Below, piece by piece: positions 1 to 10,469 of a DNA stretch of 64,000 bases. Source of the DNA: Utricularia gibba (taxonomy: Eukaryota; Streptophyta; Magnoliopsida; Lamiales; Lentibulariaceae); the NCBI GenBank assembly GCA_002189035.1, contig NEEC01000012.1:1984001-2048000 (forward strand), read 5' to 3'. The position numbers were made by a program, and so were the translations under genes. Numbering within the stretch: position 1 is the stretch's first letter; the number at the start of each line of letters is the position of its first letter. Under the pieces are notes generated by a model. The model saw nothing but the letters and a program-made list of their open reading frames with translations. It was not told the DNA's origin and searched no databases.

Positions 1-1855
1 TGGATTAGCAGCACGACAGATGAACATTCACCTCTGTTTAAGTAAAGCCAGTAGAATAAGGGCTAAGAGTAGATATGGGTAAGGATACTGGTGAATTTAA
101 ATATTCATTGATCTGTCATAAGTCAAACACATTACCCTTAATTATACAACATTGATACGAAATGAATCTATATAATACATAGGTACGAGTAGATTCGATA
201 TTTTTTACTAAATGAGTTGAACAACTCAATCAATTGAATCTAGAATTTATGAATTAAATTCGATTCATGATAATATATATAAATTATATAATGATTCGAG
301 TCAACTCATGATTTAAGATGAATGTAATATATTAAATTGTATTCATTTAATCACAATTTTTTCATTAAATCGTAATTTTTTTATGTTGACTTGACGTATT
401 CAACTCATATGTCCATTTCTACCTCCCAGCCAGCAAATGATAAGAGCTAGGCACTTCATCCTGTATTACTGAATAGAGCACCCCACTTTGCATATATTAG
501 GGATACAAGCATCTTCCACTCATCTAAAGGGTAAAGCATGAATGGTTTACAACGAAATCGACTAGCAAGAATCACAGCAAATGCTCTTGAGTTGCCGTAA
601 GTGGAAGAAGATAACTGCAAAATCAGTAGGAGACTTGTTTCTGGTTTAGCAATCACAGACAATATTGCAAGGAAACAAAGTGATGATTCCAAAACCAGCA
701 CAAGGAGAGGCCCTGCGACCCAACAAGCTGAGCTAATAACTCCAGTTATTATTACATAGGAAACTACTTTCTATAAAGTCCCTTAATATTCAAAAACTTG
801 GGAAACACCAACTTAGTTTTAATCCCCCAAACAAAACTTTGATCAATGAGATGGGAAACGAAAGATGATCTTGGCCCTCTATCCGCTCTTCAACCATGAT
901 GAAACAGCTAAGATAACAAGAGAACCACCCCACCCCCAACAAAAATGTAAGATCATTTGCATTGTACATGTTAAAAATTGAAACTTTACATAATAGCTTG
1001 TTTTGAAAACTTAGATCGAAAAACAAGAAAAGTAAAAGAAAACATACCAGTTTTACATAAAAACTCGAGATGAGAGAATATCACGGGTAATGAAGTCGTT
1101 CATCACTACAAAAGAAAAGTTTTTAAAATTACAATACTTATAAAATAAAATAATTAAGTAAGAAAATAAATGTAAATAATATTAAATTTCTTAAAAGAAA
1201 AGTCTTATATCTTATATTGTATGATGTCGTATGAAATAAACATCATGTCTTGTTATTATATTAAATTATGATAACTCAAATTATAACAAATTGAAGACAT
1301 TAACCCAACAAAAAATGTTGAAACCATTATGTTCACACAAAAAATGGAACCATCCATGACCTTTGAATGGCTAAAAGTTGCGCCAGAGAATCCAATCATT
1401 AGTCATCAAAATTGTAGAACTGATGAGATGGGTGTTGATAGGAATTGCCTGAACTCCAACTCTCTACTTACATCAACATGATGATGAACATTGATAAGTG
1501 TATCTGCTTCCATTCTGAGATTTGAAGCGCACAGCATTACAACAAAAAAGTCAAGGATCCATACGAGTTCAATCAAAATAAAAAATTTGGAGCTATGAAT
1601 CGATCTAAAGTTTTAACTTCAAAGAACAATCCAATCCATCACAAAATCTAATTTAAAAAAAAAACAATCTTTACTTTCTTTGATGGGGAAGAAGGATGAA
1701 TTTTGTGGCAAGACTGATCATGGTGACTGGTGAGTGCTCTCTCTACAATATTATTTATTAGGAAGAAAAATATATCCATATTGTACAAATTAGCAATGAG
1801 GTGTCGTCTATGCAAATTTATCCCTTTCAGGGTTTAAGCCTCATATGCAATTATA
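1..1855. other. Intergenic/upstream region, no gene called
   Basis: AT-rich DNA upstream of PurH. Short minus-strand open frames at 456-701 and 790-1026 look unlike any family I know and lack convincing splice partners. The last few hundred bases before 1856 should hold the PurH promoter and 5'UTR, but I see no element that I can name with confidence. Confidence 0.5.
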
Positions 1856-4800
1856 ATGGCCGCCGCCGCTTCTATTGCCGTCACCGTCGTGTCTTCTGGT
1901 TCAGGTTGTGGCTTTTCGAGCAAGCCTGAGCCGTGCATCACCTGCGCTAGCTTGTTTGCTATCCGCCGTCGAACTGCCTGGCCATTGAGCAAACTGGTAC
2001 GTCACAATGCGTTGGGAAGGCCACGACTTTTGTGTTTCTGTTTTGTATGAAAAGTTGATTTTTTTCGTGTTCAGGGAACTGGACGGGGATTTATTCTTCT
2101 GTGTTTCGCGCGAAGGCTATGGCGCAAACTCTTTCTAATTCAGCAGTGGAGAGTTTGTCCTCGGGTTCTGGTACTTCTTCCTTCCTAATGAGATTTGTTA
2201 GGGAGTGGCAACTTTGCTGTTGTTCTCAAAATTGCATGCGCTCCTTTCTAATATCAAATTCTCTTATGCTTTTTTAAGGAAAGAGGCAAGCTTTGGTTTC
2301 ATTGTCGGACAAGAGGGACTTGGAAATTCTTGGCCGGGGACTCCAAGAGCTGGGGTATTCATTATTTTATTTAATTTCTTCATGGTGATTTGGAAGATGG
2401 GTTGTATTTTGAAGACTAACTCTTATAGTTCATCTCCTTTTTCCACTGAGTAGAGGGGATAAGTAATGGATGCCTCATGTTAACATTACTCAAGAGTTGC
2501 TTTCTTAGTGTGAACGCTTGCACTCGATTGAGATATTCACTAATGACGTATCCATGTTTCAAGGTTCAACATAGTTTCCACGGGAGGGACGGCCGCATCC
2601 ATTGAAAGTCTTGGGGTCCCCGTTACCAAAGTGGAAAAACTTACTTCTTTTCCTGAAATGGTGTTTCTCTAGGCATTTTTTTGTCTGCCTTTCATTATTT
2701 TGTATAATCTAAGTGCCTGCAATTTCCTTTTACATTTGTTTTCATGCCCTGTGAAAAATCATTGTTGCCATTTCATTGCCATAATCGAATGCTTTCTCAC
2801 CCTTTCTCGTATTTGAACAGCTTGATGGTCGTGTGAAAACCTTGCACCCAAACATTCATGGAGGCATCCTTGCAAGAAGAGATCAGAGGCATCACATGGA
2901 AGCTCTTGAGAATCATGGAATCTGTGAGTGAACATTTTTTTTGTAGAACTATGTTTTGGAGTTCAGGCATCTTTGCATCATCCTTCCATTCTTTGCATCT
3001 GTGAGTAAAACGTTTTCATCATCGGAAGGTTAAATCTTTTGTTTTCTTTTTTCCGTTTTTCAGTTTCATTCAGTGTTTCTCTTTTAGTGCACGATTAATC
3101 ATAATTAATTACCTCCATATGAAATGGACAATATGGTTTGGTGACTTGCTTATTGATGAAAACGAGCTCCAAAGTAATTAGCATTATACTTAAATATAGT
3201 TCGGGTGACTTTTTCTTTGATATTTTTTTCCATTCTCTTTTGACGTCTAGTCCATCATTTGTATGTAAACTTGTGTTTCTGCAGGTACATTTGATGTAGT
3301 CGTAGTTAATTTATATCCCTTCTATGATAAAGTTTCGGCTTCTTGTGGGGTATCTTTTGAAGATGGGATTGAAAATATCGATATTGGTGGACCTGCCATG
3401 ATAAGAGCTGCGGCTAAGGTACATGAGGCTCAAACACTGATGCTTCGTTTTTGTAGTCAGAGCATTAACTTTTTTTGGTTTTCCCCAAGGACCCCGTAAA
3501 CTTCCTCTTAGAGACCTGAGCAAAACTATAACTTCTCGAGGTTTCATTTTGCACTCTGATAGATTTCCATATACAGAGGAGATTGTTATCTTCATGTTTT
3601 TCTCTTCTCTTTAACTTTTTGTTATGTGTATATGTGTGAGGCCGGATTCCTTCATATTACTAATGTGGATAAACGTATCTTTTTTCTCTGCAGAATCATA
3701 AGGATGTTCTAGTTGTAGTAGACTGCAATGATTATCCAGCACTATTAGAATATTTGAAAAACAACCAGGACGACCAGCTCTTTCGTAGATGGCTAGCTTG
3801 GAAGGCTTTTCAGCATGTAGCTTCATATGACTCTGCTGTCTCTGAATGGTTGTGGAAGAGTACTGAAACAGGTAGTTCCAATTTCTTCATTCCCAGTTCA
3901 TTTAACGTATTGTTTCCCATGGATGTGAAAAGAATACACCACTTTGGAGTAGCAGTTTGCATTTAAATGTATAATGTGCAAAATCTTTCACAGGCAAGTT
4001 CCCCCCGCCATGGCAGTACCTCTGTCTCTCATTAGTTCACTTCGGTATGGTGAAAACCCTCACCAGAAAGCTGCATTTTATGCTGATAAGTCTTTAGCAG
4101 AGGTAAATGCTGGTGGCATTGCCTCTGCTATACAACACCATGGAAAGGTATGATAATCCCCTATTTCATTGAGCCTGAGTTGTTTTCCTGTAACCATTTT
4201 TAGCTGATTTGATAACCATTTTTTGGTTTTGCTAAATATGTTTCTCAGTTCAGTGTCTTTTATCATGCTTCAGTTAACGAGTGACTCATGAAATGTTTTC
4301 ATCATGCAGGAGCTCTCTTATAACAATATCTTAGATGCAGATGCTGCCTGGAGCTGTGTATGCGAATTTAGCAAACCAACCTGTGTTGTGGTGAAGCATA
4401 CCAATCCTTGCGGCGTGGCGTCGCGCGACAATATTGTGGATGCATACAGACTGGCTGTAAAAGCAGATCCTGTTAGTGCTTTTGGAGGCATCGTGGCCTT
4501 CAATGTTGAAGTCGACGAGGTATCACACATCTGACTCCTCAACATGCAGTTTTTACTTCGTAACTTAAGATCTGTTTGATGCATCTTTAAAAAGATAACT
4601 CTAAAAAAAGTGATTCTCTATATTGAAGAAGCATTTCAGTGTTTCAATTCTATGTAAAGTAAAAATAGTGTGTTTTGTCTGAGAATTACTTCTAGAAGTA
4701 ATTTTATTAAAACTGAAGTTGAAGTTGCACCAAACAGATTCTTGGATTGTTGTTAATGCATGTCGCATTCCTCATTTTTACGAATGAACATGTCGTGGGC

Positions 4801-5637
4801 ATATGGTAACTTTGATCGTTGCAAAATCCTCAGGCCTTTCGATGTATTCATCCTATTTGCTTCTCAGGATTTAGCCAGAGACATAAGAGAGTTCAGGAGT
4901 CCAACTGATGGAGAAACCCGCATGTTCTATGAGATCATCATCGCTCCCAAGTACTCCGAAAAGGGCCTCGAAATACTCCGAGGGAAGTCCAAGAACTTGA
5001 GAATCCTCCAGGCAACCAAAAGCACCGGAGGAAAGATTTCACTGAGGCAAGTCAGCGGTGGCTGGTTGGTTCAGGAGGCAGATCAGCTAAGCCTGGAGGA
5101 TATCCAGTTCAGTGTCCGCTCAGAGAAATCCCCACAGGAAAATGAACTCGACGACGCCAAATTCGCATGGCTCTGCGTAAAACATGTGAAGAGCAACGCC
5201 ATTGTCATAGCCAAGGTCTGCATTTCCCCTGACTTCCTGCACACTTCACTAGTTTTCACTGCAGCAAGTTTATTTTGGACAGAACAACTGCATGCTCGGT
5301 ATGGGATGCGGCCAGCCGAACCGTCTCGAGAGCTTGAGGATTGCGATGAAGAAGGCAGGGGATAACATCACGGGAGCTGCTCTGGCCAGCGACGCGTTCT
5401 TCCCATTCGGTACATTTTCCTTCTAGAAGGCGTGCTTGGAATCCTCCATCACCTCTTAGTTTTGTGTTGTGGTGCATCGTCGCAGCTTGGAACGACGCCG
5501 TGGAGGAAGCGTGTCGAAGCGGCGTCGGCGTGATCGCAGAGCCGGGCGGCAGCCTGAGGGATCCCGACGCGGTGGACTGCTGCAACAAGTACGGAGTTGC
5601 ACTCGTCTTCACCCAAGTAAGGCACTTCAGGCATTGA
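1856..5637 (+). CDS. Bifunctional AICAR transformylase / IMP cyclohydrolase (PurH), plastid-targeted
   Basis: PurH performs the last two steps of de novo IMP synthesis: formylation of AICAR and cyclisation of FAICAR. Twelve exons are seen: 1856-1996, 2075-2164, 2279-2354, 2564-2660, 2821-2923, 3285-3418, 3694-3871, 3994-4147, 4310-4519, 4868-5215, 5283-5409 and 5486-5637. Exon 1 is Ala/Ser/Arg-rich, like a transit peptide. The cyclohydrolase half begins with [18 protein letters not shown] and contains [20 protein letters not shown]. The transformylase half has [26 protein letters not shown] and [13 protein letters not shown], and ends in the conserved VRHFRH. Two problems exist. A base appears to be missing in the C6 run at 4001-4006, and exons 1 and 2 do not join in phase, so either exon 1 lacks one base or translation starts at the ATG at 2119. 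With two bases added the model gives 603 residues, normal for plants. Confidence 0.93.
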
Positions 5638-6875
5638 TGGACGACCAAACTAGTGAACCTGATGGAAGAACGGGGGAGCGCATTTTATTTTTTACTACTT
5701 TTTTTAAAAAATAAAATTACATCATATCATTTTTAATCCATTAATTAATCAAATAGAGAAAGTCAATTTTTTAATATTATTAATCTAAGAATATATTAGA
5801 TGTATGATTTATTTTTTGACTTGTAATTTAAAGTATATATTAAAATTAGAGAAAAATCATTTTTGAAATTACAATATTTGAATTTTTTTATTTTATAGTT
5901 GAACACTTTATATTATGTAAAATCCAATTAATAAGTTTATCAATAAACTCATCTTATGGTATCTTGATCAAAAATTTGTTGGAATTAATTATCACAATTG
6001 TTATTTGCACTATTTTCTCTTTTTATTCAATAATTATGTATTTTTCAAATAAATCATAAAAAAATTTAAGTTATAATTGATTCAATAATTATGGTTCAGC
6101 ACAATTATTCAAAATTATGGGAAATTATTTGAAAAAAAATACATAATTATTGAATCAAAAAAAAAGAAAAGAGTGAAAATGATAATCGTGATAGTTAGTT
6201 ACAATGAGTTTTTGGTTGTAATGTTATAGAATGAATTCATTTGTAAACTTTTGGTTAAGATTTTACACAATATATAGTATTTGATTGTAAAATAAAAATA
6301 AATCAAATATTATGTTTTTAAAAAATATTTTCCTTAAAATTAATTATTATATATTATCCCAATTTTTAATTATTTATAATTTTTATTCAAACTTTCACTT
6401 AACTTTTACTTATTTTAAATTTTTTTATATTTCTACTCAAAATCCAACTTATTTTGTAAGTTACCTTGGCCTACTTATCAAAATAAGTCATCAATTTTTT
6501 CAAATATTGTGCACACAACAACTACTTATTTAGATTCTACTCATTTAATAAATTATATTTATAAATTAAGTAAAAGTTATGAAATAAGTTGTGTAGATTA
6601 TATTCTAAGTTTTTGTATAATATCAAATATTAATATAATCTCATTTGACCATATCATTTTTAATTCGACATACTTGATTTATAGGAAAAAAAGTAGATTT
6701 ATTTTTTTTAATTTAAAAAATATTTGAATATAATTCATTATATTCAATACTAATTGCATATTTAATATATATTTTTTTACTTTTAAAATTGTTGTGTGTC
6801 TGGTGTGGATCATTTTGAAGGATGAAAATAAAAAATGTAATTATATATATATAATTTTATGTTGTATATGAAATG
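5456..6875 (+). repeat. Direct duplication, copy 1 (PurH last exon plus downstream DNA)
   Basis: This 1.42 kb segment starts at a TTA inside the last PurH intron and runs through exon 12 into about 1.2 kb of AT-rich downstream DNA. It matches 9829-11136 closely along its whole length, including the intron end, splice acceptor, exon and the fold-back element. Similarity stops near 6875, where transposase-like sequence begins. This copy carries the intact PurH 3' end. Confidence 0.9.
5984..6201. mobile_element. Fold-back (MITE-like) inverted repeat, copy 1
   Basis: Two arms of about 70 bases are imperfect reverse complements. The left arm begins AATTAATTATCACAATTG and the right arm ends CGTGATAGTTAGTTA. 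The inner parts pair as ATTCAATAATTATGTATTT with its complement near 6135-6155. There is no coding capacity. No clear target-site duplication is visible, so the superfamily is left open. The same structure lies at 10259-10469 because it sits inside the duplicated segment. Confidence 0.6.
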
Positions 6876-7110
6876 AAATGATCTCTTCCTCTATTCTATC
6901 AAGGAACAGGTGAAGATCATTGTGGCATGTGCCGTTCTACACAACTTTATATGGAATGAAATGGATGTTAATCCATTTGAAAATGAACTTGATGATGAAC
7001 ATGAGGAAGATGATACCGAGCCAGATATTAGCATAGTAGAATCAACCCTTATGAGATTGCAAGGAAGTTATATGATGAATGGAAAACATGACATATGCAG
7101 ATTCAACTTT
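6876..7110 (+). pseudogene. Harbinger transposase C-terminal fragment
   Basis: The open frame reads SIKEQVKIIVACAVLHNFIW followed by an acidic tail rich in Glu and Asp. The VACxxLHNFI core is the hallmark of the last part of the DDE_Tnp_4 (PIF/Harbinger) nuclease domain, just before the C terminus. Everything N-terminal, including the first catalytic Asp residues, is absent because homology to the flanking duplication takes over at about 6875. It therefore cannot be an active transposase. A tail after the LHNFI block is normal for the family. Confidence 0.75.
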
Positions 7111-7436
7111 GGTATTAATTCATTGTTGGTTTATACCTTTTCTTTATTATAATATTTCAACAATGGATTCCAAATTTAGTTTCAATTGTTATCATTTTGT
7201 GTTTTTGGGCTGTGTTGACGTTGCTTTTGGTTATTCATTATATATGCTATTCATTATACATGTTTGTTTCTAGCATTAATTATAATGTTTTATAATATTG
7301 ATATTTTAGTATAAATTATATATGTTATTTATAGAAGTACATAAAATAGGTATACTACATCTATTTTTATTTACATATTTTCTAATGTATTTTAAAACAA
7401 ATAATTATTAATACTTTAGACAATTAATATAAAATA

Positions 7437-7800
7437 AATAATACATTCAATCATTAGAAAAGTATAAGGATATAATGCATTTTTTTTATTAAAAATAAAT
7501 AATTAATAAAAATAATACATTCGATACTTATCATTTTTAAAAATAAAGTATATTTTTTATGACAAAATGATGCATTCGATCCTCAAAAACATAAATATAG
7601 AATGTAATATTTTTATTAAAATAAATAATACATTCGATTATTATTGCTTCTAAAAATAAAATATATTTTTTATTATAAAATGATGTACTCAATTCTTAGA
7701 AAATATAAGGATATAGTGCATTATTTTTATTAAAAATAAATAATACATTCTAATCTTATGTATTTTAAGGATTAAATGCATTGTTTATTTTATTAAAAAT
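7437..7800. repeat. Degenerate tandem repeat, period about 113 bases
   Basis: The phrase AATAATACATTC recurs at about 7437, 7511, 7624 and 7738. It is followed each time by related AT-rich text with a GATGCATTCGAT-like or AAGGATATAGTGCATT-like block. The last two intervals are about 113 and 114 bases; the first is shortened to about 74. The array lies inside the Harbinger-like element between its two genes. Confidence 0.6.
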
Positions 7801-7876
7801 ATTTCATTCTATACTTACATGTTATATGAGTTAAGTATGTTGTTTATCCATAACGTATGTGCGTTGTTGACTTACG

Positions 7877-8046
7877 TGGGTTACCCATAACCCAATTCTG
7901 TATGACATGCTGATGACATGGACGTGGGTCACATAACCCATGCCCATGTGCAATGCCGATGACACGAATGTCGTTCGTGTGAGTTGCCGATGGATGTGGA
8001 TAACGCATGAGATTGTCAATGGACGTGGGTTATGTGTAACCCACGT
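7877..8046. repeat. Cluster of three TGGGTTA/TAACCCA palindromes
   Basis: Three inverted repeats occur within 170 bases: TGGGTTA-CCCA-TAACCCA at 7877-7894, TGGGTCA-CA-TAACCCA at 7925-7940 (one mismatch), and ACGTGGGTTA-TGTG-TAACCCACGT at 8023-8046 with perfect 10-base arms. The stretch is clearly richer in G+C than the DNA around it. It lies in the middle of the transposon. Confidence 0.65.
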
Positions 8047-8575
8047 TCGTGTTGCGTTTGATTATATATGTATATAATTTAATATTGTAGTATTAAATGA
8101 ATATAAAATATTTATATCCATGTTAAATGTACAAAATAAAATTGAAAATTTAATTGATTTGATTTTTAATAAATAAATCAAATCTTAATTGATTGATGTT
8201 ATTTTATATGTGAATATGTATTTTAGTAAAAATAGTTATGAAAGAATATTGTTTAATATATATTTATGACTATTATTTTTATAAAAAAGATATAATAAAA
8301 TGACATATTTAATGAAATATATTCTAAAGATATTTAAAATTATAATATATTTTTAATTACATTTAAATGATGATTAGTGAAGCTAATTTTTCCCAACAAA
8401 ACATTACGTAATACAAAAAAGGCAATCTTGTAATCTTAATCCATTGTTATACATAATGCAGCAAAATAGACAACAAAACACATACTCCTACATAATACAA
8501 AAGAGATGTATTGTGCAGCATCAAATCATTGTTTTTGGGATAATAAAAGAGGCAATGCTTCATTAAAGTTGTTTG

Positions 8576-9553
8576 TCATATAATCTGAAGTAGATCAGCA
8601 ACCCACTCAAGACGATTGTTCTCACTCATTTCAAGAAAACATTCTATTTTTGGTTGATCACTAAAAATCCTTGCATATACCTCGCCTTTTTGCTTAGCAG
8701 TCAAACCCGTTGTTCCTACAATTTCTGGCACAGTCTTTCTATCATATGGGTTCCCACACATCAATGCAATCGTCATGGTGAACATATCCTTATTATTTGC
8801 AGCAATAGTATCTAGCTTCTGGACCAAGTTGTTCATCAATCCAATGGGATCATCAAATGCCTTCCTCTTACCCAACCTTTTTGATTTTGTTCCAGCAGTC
8901 TCAATGCAGGAACTGCATTGATGGCTGAAGACTTTGTACCAAAAGATCCTGCTTCTAGATTACTGGTTGATACCTCAGGTGGCCCTTGAGGAGGTGCAAA
9001 CTCATCAAGTCCATCTTCTTCATTGCATCCAAAACCTTGATCACCACTTGCTCGATCTTTTTCAAATATCTCACACCATGCCTCATACATTGGGAACGAT
9101 TTATCCTTTAGTGTAGAAAACTCGACCTGTCATGCTGCAAAACAAAAGTATAAAAATATGAAAACTTAAGGTATCTTAAAAGAATAGTTAGAGGTAGTTC
9201 ACCTCTAAAAGCTCGTTCCATTGCTTGTCGGTGACATTTATCATTTTGGTTATCTGGTTGAAGCTATTTCCAGACCTATTCACAAAATCATACACGGCAC
9301 TCCATTGATTCTTCCAAATTTTTATCTTAGATTCGATATGGGGTGTGGCTCGCAAATCACAATTTCGCAACTTCAATTTCAAAGCCATTTCTGGATCTTT
9401 CTGATAGTTACCCCTGAAACCATTTTCACAATGCCCTCCGTTAACAATATACTCACACAAACAGTCAAGGAATACGTGCTCTTTGGCTGGAACCCATGAG
9501 CGTCTAGCACGCTTTGATTTCTATGTGTTTTCCACCATGTGTGAATCTGCCAT
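8576..9553 (-). pseudogene. Myb/SANT-like DNA-binding protein of the Harbinger element (degraded)
   Basis: Read from 9553 leftwards, the frame starts MADSHMVENT, then meets TAG at 9521-9523. It continues open into RRSWVPAKEHVFLDCLCEYI, the start of a Myb/SANT-like domain with conserved Trp residues (KIWKNQWSAVYDF, KQWNELLE). An intron at about 9201-9130 joins LLE to VEFSTLKDKSFPMYEAW. The tail, GKRKAFDDPIGLMNNLV to DLLQII, matches the C-terminal domain of these proteins but is in another frame, with the shift somewhere in 8880-8940. Such proteins accompany PIF/Harbinger transposases and help them bind DNA. The stop and frameshift suggest decay, although single-base losses also affect host genes in this window. 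Confidence 0.7.
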
Positions 9554-9859
9554 TTGCGGCTAAAGACTTGAGAAGCAGGCTTAGGGTTCGTAAAATCACC
9601 AAGAACGCTGCATTTGAGTAAACTCAATGCACATCCAAAATTCCCTCGATTTATTTCAGTAAAATAAGGACATTTTCATTATTTTAGATATACAAACAAT
9701 TATCTCATCCCAATTATTACAATATAAATAAAACACATCAAAATACATTCCCATTTAATCCTAACCTACTATCCTACTTAATTTTATCTTGAGATAACTT
9801 ATCCCACGAACCAAACGCAAATGCAACCTTAGTTTTGTGTTGCGGTGCAACATCGCAGC

Positions 9860-9950
9860 TTGGAACGACGCCGTGGAGGAAACGTGTCGAAGCGACGTCG
9901 GCGTGATCGCAGAGCCGGGCGGAAGCCTGAGGTATCCCGAAGTGGTGGAC
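9860..9950 (+). pseudogene. Decayed copy of PurH exon 12
   Basis: After an intact-looking acceptor (ACATCGCAG) the frame reads [20 protein letters not shown] and continues GGSLRYPEVVD. This matches the genuine exon at 5486-5637 with several substitutions. The conserved C-terminal block that ends in VRHFRH is deleted, and the frame runs on into downstream AT-rich sequence. If ever spliced to upstream PurH exons it would give an enzyme without its usual C terminus, so it is treated as a dead copy. Confidence 0.85.
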
Positions 9951-10258
9951 GAGCGCATTTTATTTTTTACTACTTATTTTAAAAAATTAAAATTACATCA
10001 TATCATTTTTAATCCATTAATTAATCAAATAGAGAAATGTTAATTTTTTTAATATTATTAATCTAAGAATATAATATGGATTTATTTTTTGACTTGTAAT
10101 TTAAAATATACATTAAAATTAGAGAAAAATTATTTTTTAAATTACAATGCTTGAATTTAATTTTATTTTATAGTTGAACACTTTAGATTATATAAAATCC
10201 AATTAATAAGTTTATCAATAAACTCATTTTATGGGTATTCTGGTCAAAAATTTGTCGA

Positions 10259-10469
10259 AATTAATTATCACAATTGTTATTTGCACTATTTTCTTTTTTT
10301 ATTCAATAATTATGTTTTTTTTCAAATAAATCATAAAAAATTTTAAGTTATAATTGATTCAATAACTATGGTTCAGCAAATTATTAAAAATTATGGGAAA
10401 TTATTTGAAAAAAAACATAATTATTGAATAAAAAAAAGGAGAGCAAATGATAATCGTGATAGTTAGTTA
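10259..10469. mobile_element. Fold-back (MITE-like) inverted repeat, copy 2
   Basis: This is the same fold-back structure as at 5984-6201, carried along by the segmental duplication. The arms still pair well, with small indels in the A/T runs. Its presence at the same place in both copies shows that it was inserted before the duplication. Confidence 0.6.

Larger units (their letters stand above)
6876..9828. mobile_element. PIF/Harbinger-like DNA transposon, left-truncated
   Basis: The segment carries the two gene types expected of PIF/Harbinger elements: the C-terminal end of a DDE transposase on the plus strand at its left border, and a Myb/SANT-like protein on the minus strand at 8576-9553. 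The right end, read inward on the minus strand, starts GGTTGCATTTGCGTTTGGTT, resembling plant Harbinger termini, and abuts a TTA, the usual target trinucleotide of this superfamily. The left terminus and most of the transposase are missing; the border lies where the duplicated flanking DNA ends. Between the two genes lie a degenerate tandem repeat and a cluster of palindromes. Confidence 0.75.

Noticed and set aside
456-1026. Minus-strand open frames at the left edge as gene exons
   Set aside because: They have no recognisable motif, and joining them gives no protein family. They may be part of a gene beyond the window, but this cannot be supported.
6312-6727. Hydrophobic small open frames in the AT-rich spacer
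   Set aside because: They consist of Ile, Phe, Tyr, Asn and Lys runs expected from AT-rich DNA, and their duplicate at 10733-10933 has diverged without sign of coding constraint.
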